Of a stretch of DNA of 42,194 bases, positions 14,738 through 23,357 are shown piece by piece; within the stretch, counting starts at the first letter, position 1; every line of letters begins with the position of its first letter. Origin of the DNA: Actinomadura sp. NBRC 104412 (GTDB lineage: Bacteria > Actinomycetota > Actinomycetes > Streptosporangiales > Streptosporangiaceae); NCBI RefSeq assembly GCF_030269515.1, contig NZ_BSTM01000045.1, positions 1 through 42,194 of the forward strand, read 5' to 3'. Under the pieces are notes generated by a model. It was given only the letters and a program-made list of their open reading frames with translations. It was not told the DNA's origin and did not search any database. The translations under genes and the position numbers were made by a program.

Positions 14738-17700
14738 GCCGGCCCGCGCGGCATGGCCGCGCAGCCCCGCCGCGAGACGCCGTGCCTCACCGAGCAGGTC
14801 CGCGCCGCGCCGGTCGCCGAACTCGGCCCGCACGGCCTCGATCGCGCCCGGCGCGGCCCGCTCGGCGTACGGTTCGATCCGCCCGAAGGCCATCGTGGGC
14901 GCGGCGTGGTTGTAGCCGAACCGCTGCGCGACCACCAGCCACCTGACCGCCTCGCGCGGGTCCAGGGCCTCGCGCAGCAGGCCCCAGGCCCCGAACGCGT
15001 ACAGCATGGAACCGCACACCGGGTAGTCGAGGAACGTGTTCGCCTCGGACAGCACGTCGTTGATACGGGTCGTGGCCAGCGTCTCGAACAGCTCCTCGCC
15101 GTACCGCAGGTCTTCGGAACCAGCGTGGTAGGCGTGGGCGGTCAGGGCGAGCGATTCCGCGGCGACCGCCCACGGCTCGATCCCGGTCCTGGGCACCCCC
15201 GGCAGGAGAAGATCACGCGCCTGCCGTACGGCGAGGCGGTACTCGGCCAGGGCGGCGGCCGTCTCGCCGCGCGCCAGGGCGAGCTCGGCGGTGCACATGC
15301 GGACGACCGCGAGCCCGCCGAGCACCACCTCGTCGTCGTGGACGCGGGCGATCTCGCCGATCTCGGCCTCGGCCGCCTCCAGGTCGTCCTCGGCGAGCGC
15401 GGCGAGGCACATCACCGCGCGGAGCTGCAACTCGTCGTCCACCGCTCCGATCCGGCCGAGGACGGGGAGCGCGGCGCGCGCATGGCCGACCGCCCGCCGG
15501 GGGTCCCCGGTCAGCATGGTGGTCTGGGCGAGTCCCGCGTGCAGGATGGCCGGGAACCACGGCCCGTCCTCCTCGCGCGTCAGCGCCAGCGCCTGCCTGC
15601 CCGCCTCGGCCGCCCCCGCCAGGTCGCCCGCGTTCTCCAGGACGTACGCGCTCAACTGCGCCGCGATCATCGCCACATGACGGTCGGAGCTGGAGCGCAG
15701 CTCCTCAAGCCGCCGCCGGGTGCTCGCGCCGTCGGACGGGTCGCACGCCATCAGCACCGTCGACCACGCGGCGACGCGGCGGTCGGTCGTGCCGTGGAGG
15801 GGCAGCCTGCGGAGCAGGCCGCGCAGCTCCTTGTGGCGGTCGCCGGTGAGGGCGAGCATGTTCATCAGGACGATCAGCAGCGCGCCCCGGGTGGCCTCCT
15901 CCAGCTCCGGAGGCGGGTACCAGCCGATGAGCGCCCGCGTGACCGCGTCCCCGAGCGCGATGATCCGCGCATGGTCGCCGCGCACCGACCACAGCGCGCC
16001 GACGCCGGCCAGCAACCGCACCGCCGTCCCCGGGTCGGGTTCGGCGAGCGCCTGGCGAAGCAGCTCGGCGAGGTTGCCCTCCTCCGCCCGCAGCGCGTCC
16101 ACCACGGCGAACTGGTCCCTGCTGAACATGAGCGCGGCGTTGCCCATGGCGTAATCCGTCGCCCACGCCCGCTGCGCGCTTCGCGCCTCCGCCTCGTCGC
16201 CGGAGTCCACCAGCCGCATCCGGCCGAACTCCCTGACCGTCTCCAGCATCCGGTAGCGCAGGCCGAACGCCGTCTCCCGCACGTTCAGCAGCGACTGCTC
16301 GACCAGCGCGTCCACGGCGTGCAGGGCGCCGGGGCCCAGCACCCGCTCGGCCGCGGCCAGGGTGAAGCCGTCGCCGAACAGCGACAGCCGGCGCAGGGCC
16401 CGCCGTTCCGGCTCCTCCAGCAGGTTCCACGACCAGTCGATGACCGCGAGCAGCGTCTGGTGCCGGTCGGGCGCGCTGCGGTCGCCGCCGCGCAGCAGGG
16501 CGAACCGGTCGGCGAGGCGGCGCCCGATCTCCTCCACCGACATGGCCCGGACCTTGGCGGCGGCCAGCTCGATCGCGAGGGGCAGCCCGTCGAGCCGGGT
16601 GACGATGCCGGTGACCGCGCGCTCGTCCAGCCTCGCGCCGGGCCGGGCCGCCGTCGCCCGCTGCCGGAACAGGTCGACCGCGTCCTCGACGCCCAGCTCA
16701 CCCAGCGGGTAGACGCGCTCGGCGGGGATGGCCAGGGGCGCGCGGGACGTGGTGAGCACGCGCAGGTCGCGGGTGGTCCTGACGAGGAGGGCGACCAGGT
16801 CGGCGACGGCCTCGATCACATGCTCGCAGTTGTCCAGGATCAGCAGCGCCGGCGCCTGGCCGAGGTGCTGGGCGATCCGGGCGCGAATGTCGGCCCGCTG
16901 CTCGGGGGTCAGCGTGTGGCGCCCGCTCACCGAGTCGCGCACCCCGAGCACCGAGCCGACCTCGCCCACCACGCCCTCCGCGGAGGAGACGCCGACCAGC
17001 TCGACGAAGTGGACGATCGGCTGCGGGGCCTTCCTGCCGACGACATGGGCCAGCCGTGTCTTGCCGAGGCCCCCGGGACCCGTGATCGAGACCACCCGGT
17101 GCGCCTGGAGCAGGGCGTGGACCGCGCCGATGTCGTCGTCGCGCCCGAGCAGCGGAGAGTCGTCGAACTGGAGCCCCTGCCGCACCGGCCGGTCGGCGGC
17201 GAGCAGTTCCGCGTGCACGCGGGCCAGCTCGGGTCCCGGGTCCGCGCCGAGGCGTTCCCTCAGCTCCGCGCGGTACCGGGCGTAGCGTTCCAGCGCCGCG
17301 GCCGTTCCGCGGGCCGCCGCCTCGCTGCGCAGCAGGCAGGCGAGAAGGTCCTCGTCGCGCGGCCGGGCCGTCGCCGCCTCCTCCAAGAGGGGCAGCGCCC
17401 CCTCATGATCGCCGCTCCTGCACAGCGCGATGCCCAGCAGGCGGCGTGCCTCGGCCACATGCCCGGCGGCGAGGGCCCTCACATCGGCCAGCGGGCCGGT
17501 GGACGCCGCCACGCCGTTCGCCGCGAGACCCAGCGCCTCCTCGGCCCGGCGGCGCGCGAGGACGGCGTCGCCCTCGCCCAGCGCGTCACGGGCTTGCGCC
17601 ACCAGGGTGCCGAGGAGGAGCACGTCCACGTCCTCGTCGGCCAGGCCCAGCCGGTACCCGCGCGCCGTCCGCACCACCGCGTCGGCCGAGGTCGCGGCCC

Positions 17701-17902
17701 GGGTCCGCGACACCACCACCTGGAGCGCCTTGGTCGGGTTCGCGGGCGGCCCGTTCCCCCACAGCTCCTCCACGAGAAGGTCATCACCGGCACCCGACCG
17801 CCCGTACAGAGCGAGCACCGCCAGGAGGGTCTGCGCGCGATCCCCGATCACGCGCTCCCCCCGCCAGCGAACGCCGTCGAGCAAGGTCAGAACGGGACCC
17901 AC
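14678..17902 (-). CDS. AfsR/SARP-like regulator with BTAD and NB-ARC ATPase domains
   Basis: 1074 aa. In order: an OmpR-type winged helix (about 1-90, with RTARGYRLGL), a bacterial transcriptional activator domain (about 95-235, ending RERLGADPGPEL), an AAA/NB-ARC ATPase (Walker A GPGGLGKT at 275-282; Walker B LLILDNCEH about 353-361), and a C-terminal half rich in TPR-like helices. This is the architecture of pathway-specific activators of antibiotic biosynthesis, but the surroundings show only a DrrAB exporter and no biosynthetic genes. It ends 60 bp inside the permease gene on the opposite strand. It may control the exporter or a distant cluster. Confidence 0.9.
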   Translation of the reverse strand: MGPVLTLLDGVRWRGERVIGDRAQTLLAVLALYGRSGAGDDLLVEELWGNGPPANPTKALQVVVSRTRAATSADAVVRTARGYRLGLADEDVDVLLLGTLVAQARDALGEGDAVLARRRAEEALGLAANGVAASTGPLADVRALAAGHVAEARRLLGIALCRSGDHEGALPLLEEAATARPRDEDLLACLLRSEAAARGTAAALERYARYRAELRERLGADPGPELARVHAELLAADRPVRQGLQFDDSPLLGRDDDIGAVHALLQAHRVVSITGPGGLGKTRLAHVVGRKAPQPIVHFVELVGVSSAEGVVGEVGSVLGVRDSVSGRHTLTPEQRADIRARIAQHLGQAPALLILDNCEHVIEAVADLVALLVRTTRDLRVLTTSRAPLAIPAERVYPLGELGVEDAVDLFRQRATAARPGARLDERAVTGIVTRLDGLPLAIELAAAKVRAMSVEEIGRRLADRFALLRGGDRSAPDRHQTLLAVIDWSWNLLEEPERRALRRLSLFGDGFTLAAAERVLGPGALHAVDALVEQSLLNVRETAFGLRYRMLETVREFGRMRLVDSGDEAEARSAQRAWATDYAMGNAALMFSRDQFAVVDALRAEEGNLAELLRQALAEPDPGTAVRLLAGVGALWSVRGDHARIIALGDAVTRALIGWYPPPELEEATRGALLIVLMNMLALTGDRHKELRGLLRRLPLHGTTDRRVAAWSTVLMACDPSDGASTRRRLEELRSSSDRHVAMIAAQLSAYVLENAGDLAGAAEAGRQALALTREEDGPWFPAILHAGLAQTTMLTGDPRRAVGHARAALPVLGRIGAVDDELQLRAVMCLAALAEDDLEAAEAEIGEIARVHDDEVVLGGLAVVRMCTAELALARGETAAALAEYRLAVRQARDLLLPGVPRTGIEPWAVAAESLALTAHAYHAGSEDLRYGEELFETLATTRINDVLSEANTFLDYPVCGSMLYAFGAWGLLREALDPREAVRWLVVAQRFGYNHAAPTMAFGRIEPYAERAAPGAIEAVRAEFGDRRGADLLGEARRLAAGLRGHAARAGSDVPLVAAHRQRREDHDDG

Positions 17903-18027
17903 ACCCCCAGCCTACGGCGCCGTGCCCAAGGCACCGAACGCCGTGACGTCCGGCCGAACCTCGATGTCACCTACCGCGTACCAGGGGTAGGCCCCTCAGG
18001 CCACCGGCACGCGGACGAGGTGGTGCA

Positions 18028-19215
18028 GTGGAACCGGGAACGCGGCTCAACGAACGCTATCGGCTACGCGTACGGCTCGGCGAGCGCGGCGGTCCGGAGG
18101 TGTGGCGGGCGGCGGACGAACTGTTCGACCGCACCGTCCTCGTCACGTTCCTCGGCCCCGACGAGGGCGGTCATGACCGTCACCAGCGGCAGGTGAAACG
18201 CCTGGCGGGCCTCTCCCATCCGGCGATCGCGGCGATCTTCGACTACGACCGGACGCGGAACGCCGACGGGCTCCTCGCCTCGTTCGTCGTGACCGAGCTG
18301 CCGGACGGCGAGGACCTCGGCACCCGGCTCGAACGGAACCCGCCCTCGTACTGGGAGGCGCTGGACATCTGCGCGCGGGTGGCGGAGGCGCTGGCCGCCG
18401 CCCACGCCGCCGGGGTGACGCACGGAAGCCTGGAACGCGGGAAGATCGCGCTCACCTCGGGCGGCGTCAGGGTGACCGGCTTCGAGACCGGGACCCCCGC
18501 GGACGGCGGACCGCAGGAGGCGGCCGACGTCTTCGCGCTCGGCGTGGTGCTGTCGGAGTGCCTGGGCGCGAGCCTCGGCCTGGACGCGCGTTCGCTGACG
18601 AGCCTGCCCGAGCAGGTGGCCGGCCTGCGCCGCCAGTGCTGCGCGATGGAGGCCGAGGACAGGCCGTCGGCGGCACGGGTCGCCGCGATCCTCGCACGCG
18701 CCGGCCGCCCTCCGGACGGGACGGATCAGCGACCCGGAGTCCCGGTGCGGCGCTCGCCGCGGTCCCCGGCCCGGCGCGGCGGCCGTATCGCGGTCGCGTT
18801 CACCCTCCTCGCCGTGATCGGGGCGACCGTGGGCGTGCTCCTGTCCTCGCGGGACGCCGCCCCTGGCCGTTCACCCGCCGGGCGGGACACCGCGCTCGCG
18901 GACCGGCCGCCGATGGAAGTCGCCACCGCCCCGTCGCTCTCGACGGACGCGGCGCGCACGGTCGAGGCGCTGAGCGGCGTGCAGGCGCGGGTGTACGGCG
19001 CCGTCGACGATGGGGAGATCCGCTCCGACGTGGCGCTGGACCTCGGCAACGTCATCGGCAACCTGCGGAACGACCTCATCTCGAACCAGAGCGTCGACGT
19101 ACCGGCCAGGATCGACCAGCTCAAGGAGAAGGTCTCCACCCGGCAGAGGGAACGGGTGCTCAGCGACGGGCTCGCGACCGAACTGATCTCCTCCCTGTCC
19201 AGGATCTCCCCGTGA
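18028..19215 (+). CDS. membrane-anchored kinase-like protein, catalytically degenerate
   Basis: 395 aa, GTG start. Residues about 8-225 follow the Ser/Thr kinase fold but catalytic residues are missing: the ATP-binding Lys is Thr (VLVTF, T40), HRDLKPxN is THGSLERGK (132-139), and DFG is TGFET. The glycine loop is also degraded (GERGGPEV). A basic juxtamembrane stretch precedes a transmembrane helix at about 253-274, and an extracellular domain of about 80 residues follows (VQARVYGAV through SLSRI). The pseudokinase part is probably a scaffold or sensor. The next gene overlaps by GTGA and carries a paralogue of the extracellular domain. Confidence 0.82.
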   Translation: MEPGTRLNERYRLRVRLGERGGPEVWRAADELFDRTVLVTFLGPDEGGHDRHQRQVKRLAGLSHPAIAAIFDYDRTRNADGLLASFVVTELPDGEDLGTRLERNPPSYWEALDICARVAEALAAAHAAGVTHGSLERGKIALTSGGVRVTGFETGTPADGGPQEAADVFALGVVLSECLGASLGLDARSLTSLPEQVAGLRRQCCAMEAEDRPSAARVAAILARAGRPPDGTDQRPGVPVRRSPRSPARRGGRIAVAFTLLAVIGATVGVLLSSRDAAPGRSPAGRDTALADRPPMEVATAPSLSTDAARTVEALSGVQARVYGAVDDGEIRSDVALDLGNVIGNLRNDLISNQSVDVPARIDQLKEKVSTRQRERVLSDGLATELISSLSRISP

Positions 19216-19748
19216 GGCCCCAACGGGCGCACACCATGCTCGCCGGCGGCCTGGTCGCCGCGTCGGTGGCCGCCGCGACGCTCCAGGGCACGATCAACGG
19301 GGCCATACCCAGCCGGGAGTCCGTCCCGCTCGCCCCGCTGGACAGGGGCCGGGACGACACCGGCACGCCGGCACCGTCGTCCTGGCCCACGGCGATGACC
19401 GTCTCCCCGACAGCGGACGGCGAGCCCCGGCCGTCGCTTCGGCCCGAGCACCCCAGGCCCACCCGTACCGTGCCGAGGGTGCCGGACGGCCGGTTCGCCG
19501 ACCTGCTGCGGCGCTTTGAGACCTCGATCCGTCAGGGGCTGAGCGTCGGCGCGATCCGCCCCGACGTCGCCCGCGACCTCGGCAACGTGCTCGCGGACCT
19601 GCGGCGCGACGTCGATCCCGACGACCCCCGTGAGGTGAGGCACGGCGTCGCCCGCCTGGAGGAGAAGGTCCGGACCCGGACCCGCGAGGGCGCCATCACC
19701 CGGCATCGGGCCGACGAACTCCTCCAGATCCTCGACAGCGCGCCCTGA
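19212..19748 (+). CDS. secreted or anchored protein sharing the pseudokinase ectodomain
   Basis: 178 aa from the GTG overlapping the previous stop; an ATG at 19236 is an alternative. Residues about 8-30 form a signal peptide or anchor (MLAGGLVAASVAAATLQG), followed by a Pro/Thr/Ser-rich linker to about 95. The last 80 residues align by eye with the extracellular domain of the pseudokinase: both have G-x-IR-x-DVA-x-DLGNV, LR-x-D and EKV-x-TR. The shared domain and coupling suggest a paired surface system. Function unknown. Confidence 0.7.
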   Translation: MRPQRAHTMLAGGLVAASVAAATLQGTINGAIPSRESVPLAPLDRGRDDTGTPAPSSWPTAMTVSPTADGEPRPSLRPEHPRPTRTVPRVPDGRFADLLRRFETSIRQGLSVGAIRPDVARDLGNVLADLRRDVDPDDPREVRHGVARLEEKVRTRTREGAITRHRADELLQILDSAP

Positions 19749-19767
19749 GCCGCACGCCTGGGCGGAC

Positions 19768-20217
19768 TCAGGCGCCGGCCGCGGTCCGGTCGCCGTCCAC
19801 GGTGAAGGCCAGGCGCACACCGGGCTCCGCGGGCGGCCGGGTCTCGCCGTTCACCCGGATCCGCACCGCGCTTCCGTCCTCCACCACCACGGCGAGCCGG
19901 CGCTCGTCGCTGACGAAGGTCTCGCCTCGCGCCATGACCCTGCTGACCAGGATCTCGCCGTCGCCCGGCTTGGCGACGTACACGCGGGTGCGCGTCCCGG
20001 TGACCGTGATGGCGAGCACCGGCACGGCCGTCGGCGAGGCGGGCCGGCTCTCGCTGCTCTGGGGCGCGATGCCGGCGCTCACCGGGTCGGCGGCGGTGTC
20101 GACGGCGCGCCACAGCGCGTAACCGCCGACGGCCAGCAGCGCGACGGCGATGGCGATCGCGCCCACCGCCATCATGATCCTCAGGAACCCTTGGGGGTCC
20201 CTCCGGTGTCGTGCCAC
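19768..20217 (-). CDS. single-span membrane protein with RodZ-C/DUF4115-like domain
   Basis: 149 aa. A short basic cytoplasmic start, a transmembrane helix at about 14-37 (IMMAVGAIAIAVALLAVGGY), a Ser/Pro linker, and a C-terminal beta-rich domain with RVYVAKPGDGEIL, ARGETFVSDERRLAVVVEDGS and VRIRVNGE that resembles the extracytoplasmic domain at the end of RodZ-like proteins. It converges on the pseudokinase pair. Its role is unknown; the extracytoplasmic placement follows from the topology. Confidence 0.65.
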   Translation of the reverse strand: MARHRRDPQGFLRIMMAVGAIAIAVALLAVGGYALWRAVDTAADPVSAGIAPQSSESRPASPTAVPVLAITVTGTRTRVYVAKPGDGEILVSRVMARGETFVSDERRLAVVVEDGSAVRIRVNGETRPPAEPGVRLAFTVDGDRTAAGA

Positions 20218-20371
20218 AGCCGAACCCTAGCGCCACAACGGCCCCCGGCGGCGCGGAAGCCGAACGAACCCGATGGCGATCATGATCCTCCGGCGTCTTC
20301 TGGAAAGTTGTGATCTGCTAGGAATGTCATAGTCACGGCCCGGTTCGCCCGCGTCAGGTCCCGCTTCCGCC

Positions 20372-20445
20372 GGAGGGAATCGACGATGAAGTCGGCCACA
20401 GCGTCGTCCAGCACCGGCTCCGAGTGTCCGGTAGCGGCCCGGTGA
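20372..20445 (+). other. possible 19-codon leader ORF before the acyl-CoA dehydrogenase
   Basis: A GGAGGG ribosome site at 20372-20377 is followed, 8 bases later, by ATG 20386 and a 19-codon frame (MKSATASSSSTGSECPVAAR without its TGA). The stop TGA (20443-20445) overlaps the GTG at 20442 that best starts the acyl-CoA dehydrogenase, giving GTGA. The large gene has no ribosome site of its own, so translation may depend on this leader. It could also be chance. Confidence 0.4.
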
Positions 20446-22637
20446 CGGCGCCTGCCGACGACGAGGATCTGGGGGCGCTGCGGGTCCGAGTACGGGCGCT
20501 GATCGAGGAATGGCTGGCGCGGGGACGGTTCACTCCCCAGTGCGACGCCTGGCTGCGCGGGCACGACCCCGCCTTCAGCGAGGCGCTGGCGGCCAACGGC
20601 TGGATCGGCATGACCTGGCCCCCCGAGCTGGGCGGCGGCGGGAGGTCCAACGCGTCACGGCTGGTGGTGACCGAGGAGCTGCTGCGCGCGGGCGCGCCGG
20701 TGGCCGCCCACTGGATCGGCGACCGGCAGATCGGCCCCGCGATCCTCCGCCACGGCTCGGCCGCGCTGCGGCGCGCCTACCTGCCGCGGATCGCGCGTGG
20801 CGAGGTGACGTTCTGCCTGGGGATGAGCGAGACCGAGTCCGGTTCCGACCTGGCGTCCGTGCGGACGGTGGCCGAGCCGGTCGAGGGAGGCTGGCGGCTG
20901 CGCGGCAGCAAGATCTGGACCAGCCATGCCCACAGGTCGACCCACGCCTACGTGCTCGCCCGCACCGACTCCAGCGGGTCCAAGCACGAGGGGCTCACCG
21001 AGTTCATCGTCGATCTGGCCGCCGACGGCGTGGAGGTGCGGCCCATCCACGACCTGCGCGGCGATCACCATTTCAACGAGGTGACCTTCGACGGGGTCTT
21101 CGTGCCGGACGACCACGTTCTCGGAACGCCCGGCGACGGCTGGAAGCAGGTCACCGACCAGCTCGCCTTCGAGCGCGGCGGCATGGAACGGGTGCTGAGC
21201 ACCTACCCGCTGCTGGCCGCGACCGTGGCGGCGGCCGGCCGGCCCACCCCCGAGGTGGCCGCCCGCATCGGCGAGACGCTGGCCCGCCTGGCGACGCTGC
21301 GACGCCTGGCGTGGCGCATCGCGGTGGCCATGGACGCGGGTGAGGCGCCCATACGGCAGGCCGCGATGCTCAAGGATCTGGGCACCGTGTTCGAGGGCGA
21401 CGTCAACGAGCTGGCACGGGCCGTGCTCCAGGTCGAGCCCGACCCGTCCGCGCCGGGCCAGGCCGGGCTCCTCGCGCAGGGGGTGCTGGCCGCGCCCGGT
21501 TTCACCATTCGTGGCGGCTCCACCGAGGTGCTGCGCACCATCATCGCCCGTGCGGCCACCGAACCCGGACGGCCCGATGATCCTTCGGGGCTGCGGTCGG
21601 TGGCCGACGACGTCCTGGACGGGCACGGTGGCGACCCGCCGGGCGAGCCCGCCGTGCCGCCGCCAATCTGGAGCACCGTGACCGAGCTGGGGTGGCCCGG
21701 TGTGGGGACGCCGGAGGAAGACGGCGGTTCCGGCGGCGAGCTGGGCGACCTGGCCGTGCTGGTCGAGGCGTGCGGGCGGCACACGGTGGCCGTGCCCCTC
21801 GCGGAGACGGCCTGGGCGCGGATACTGCTCGCCAAGGCGGGGCGGCCTCTCACGGAGGACATCGCGACCGTCGCACTGCCCCACGGCGAGGTCCCCACGC
21901 TGGACGGCGGCTCCCTCTCGGGCACCGTGCCCCGCGTGCCGTGGGGATGCGCCGCGCGGCGCCTGGTCGTGCCCGCGCGGGACGCCACCGGCGCCGTCGT
22001 GCTCGTCGCCGTGGCCGCGGAGGCCCCGGGAGTGGTACGCGAACCCGGGACCAACCTCGCGGGCGAGCCCCGCGACCTGGTGCGTTTCGAGGGAGTCCCT
22101 GTCGGCGGCGCCGACGTCGCGGGCCCCGTGCCCGACCTCCACGACCTGGCGGCGACCGGTGCCCTGCTGCGGGCGGCGGCGATCGTCGGCGCCCTGGAGA
22201 CCGCCGTCGCCCGCACCATCGCGCACATCACCGTGCGGGAGCAGTTCGGCCGTCCACTGATCGCCTTCCAGGCGGTCGGGGGGATCCTCGCCCGGATGGA
22301 CTCGCACCTGACGCTGGCGCGCACGGCGGTGGAGGCGGCGGTGGCGGCGAGCCGGGAAGGGACGGACGTCGACCGTGCCGGCGCGGCGTTCGTCATCGCG
22401 GGCATGGCGGCCACCGAGGTCGCACGCGGTGCGCACCAGCTCCACGGCGCGATCGGGGTGACGCGCGAGCATCCGCTGCACCTGGCCACCCGCCGGCTGT
22501 GGTCCTGGCGGGACGAGCTCGGCGGCGACCGGCACTGGGCACGCCTTCTCGGCGAACGACTGGCCCCGCTCGGCCCCGACGGCGTCTGGAACTGGGTCAC
22601 CCAGGACCTGGACGGCGCGGACCACGGGACGCCATGA
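20442..22637 (+). CDS. fused two-domain acyl-CoA dehydrogenase (FadE34/ChsE3-like)
   Basis: 731 aa from GTG 20442; another GTG at 20424 is possible. Two acyl-CoA dehydrogenase units lie in one chain. The first (to about residue 380) has the flavin-binding FCLGMSETESGSDLASVRT and the C-terminal FTIRGGSTEVLRTI. The second (about 400-731) keeps VREQFGRPLIAFQAVG and QLHGAIGVTREHPL but is degenerate in its first half. Heterotetrameric actinobacterial enzymes for steroid side chains pair two such subunits, and single-chain fusions of about 710 aa are known. It catalyses FAD-dependent alpha,beta-desaturation of an acyl-CoA; the substrate is unknown. No electron-transfer partner is adjacent. Confidence 0.88.
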   Translation: MTAPADDEDLGALRVRVRALIEEWLARGRFTPQCDAWLRGHDPAFSEALAANGWIGMTWPPELGGGGRSNASRLVVTEELLRAGAPVAAHWIGDRQIGPAILRHGSAALRRAYLPRIARGEVTFCLGMSETESGSDLASVRTVAEPVEGGWRLRGSKIWTSHAHRSTHAYVLARTDSSGSKHEGLTEFIVDLAADGVEVRPIHDLRGDHHFNEVTFDGVFVPDDHVLGTPGDGWKQVTDQLAFERGGMERVLSTYPLLAATVAAAGRPTPEVAARIGETLARLATLRRLAWRIAVAMDAGEAPIRQAAMLKDLGTVFEGDVNELARAVLQVEPDPSAPGQAGLLAQGVLAAPGFTIRGGSTEVLRTIIARAATEPGRPDDPSGLRSVADDVLDGHGGDPPGEPAVPPPIWSTVTELGWPGVGTPEEDGGSGGELGDLAVLVEACGRHTVAVPLAETAWARILLAKAGRPLTEDIATVALPHGEVPTLDGGSLSGTVPRVPWGCAARRLVVPARDATGAVVLVAVAAEAPGVVREPGTNLAGEPRDLVRFEGVPVGGADVAGPVPDLHDLAATGALLRAAAIVGALETAVARTIAHITVREQFGRPLIAFQAVGGILARMDSHLTLARTAVEAAVAASREGTDVDRAGAAFVIAGMAATEVARGAHQLHGAIGVTREHPLHLATRRLWSWRDELGGDRHWARLLGERLAPLGPDGVWNWVTQDLDGADHGTP

Positions 22638-22660
22638 CCCCGGCCCGGCGGGCGCGGGTC
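22636..22660. terminator. weak hairpin between convergent genes
   Basis: GACCC/GGGTC and an inner GCCC/GGGC stem with a 2-base internal loop span the stop of the dehydrogenase and the 3' end of the response-regulator gene. It is the only candidate punctuation in a 21-bp gap. Confidence 0.3.
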
Positions 22661-23357
22661 AACAGTCGGGGGTGACCAGTCCCGTCTGGTAGGCGATGAC
22701 GACGAGCTGCGCGCGGTCACGGGCGCCCAGTTTGACCATCGCGCGGCTGACATGGGTGCGCGCGGTGGCCGGGCTGAGGTGCAGCTCGGCGCCGATCTCG
22801 TCGTTGCTCAGGCCCTGTCCGACCAGGCCGAGCACTTCGCGTTCGCGCTCGGTGAGGACGGCGAGCCGGTCCTCCGCCGCCTGGGCCGCCGTCCGCCGCG
22901 CGGTGAACTGGCCGATGAGGCGCCGGGTGATGCGCGGCGCGAGCAGCGCCTCTCCCGCGGCGATCACCCGGATGGCGTGCAGCAGCTCGGCGGGCCCGGC
23001 GTCCTTGAGGAGGAAGCCGCTCGCACCGGCCTGGAGCGCGTCGAACACGTGGGCGTCGGTGTCGTAGGTGGTGAGGATGAGGATCCGCACGCGCTCCAGC
23101 CCGCGCGTCTCGGTGATCTGGGCCGTGGCCTGGATGCCGTCCAGCCTCGGCATGCGGATGTCCATGAGGACGACGTCGGGACGCACGGCGCGGGCCCGCT
23201 CGACGGCCTCGGCGCCGTTGGTCGCCTCACCGACGACGGTCACGTCGTCCTCGACGTCGATCAGCAGCTTGAGGCCGGAGCGCACGAGCCGCTCGTCATC
23301 GGCCACCAGGACCTTGATCGGAGCATTGGCCGGTGGTGTCGCGGCTCCGGCGTTCAC
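22659..23357 (-). CDS. NarL/LuxR-type two-component response regulator
   Basis: 232 aa from the GTG at 23357. Receiver domain at about 14-130 with acidic pair D20/D21, phosphoacceptor D66 in VVLMDIRMP, LTTYD and the KD motif. The LuxR helix-turn-helix at about 165-225 reads LTEREREVLGLVGQGLSNDEIGAE and ATARTHVSRAMVKLGARDR. Its GTG overlaps the kinase stop (GTGA), so the pair is translated together. The likely targets are the divergent MMPL gene and its own operon (inference). Confidence 0.93.
   Translation of the reverse strand: MNAGAATPPANAPIKVLVADDERLVRSGLKLLIDVEDDVTVVGEATNGAEAVERARAVRPDVVLMDIRMPRLDGIQATAQITETRGLERVRILILTTYDTDAHVFDALQAGASGFLLKDAGPAELLHAIRVIAAGEALLAPRITRRLIGQFTARRTAAQAAEDRLAVLTEREREVLGLVGQGLSNDEIGAELHLSPATARTHVSRAMVKLGARDRAQLVVIAYQTGLVTPDC

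Noticed and set aside
14753..18196. 1147-aa open frame on the plus strand
   Set aside because: It is the antisense of the AfsR-like gene; its composition is Arg/Gly/Pro-rich with no recognisable domain, a typical high-GC shadow.
20280..20564. 94-aa minus-strand frame opposite the acyl-CoA dehydrogenase start
   Set aside because: Its tail (TRANRAVTMTFLADHNF) looks protein-like, but no family is recognisable and half lies antisense to a conserved enzyme. Not strong enough to call.
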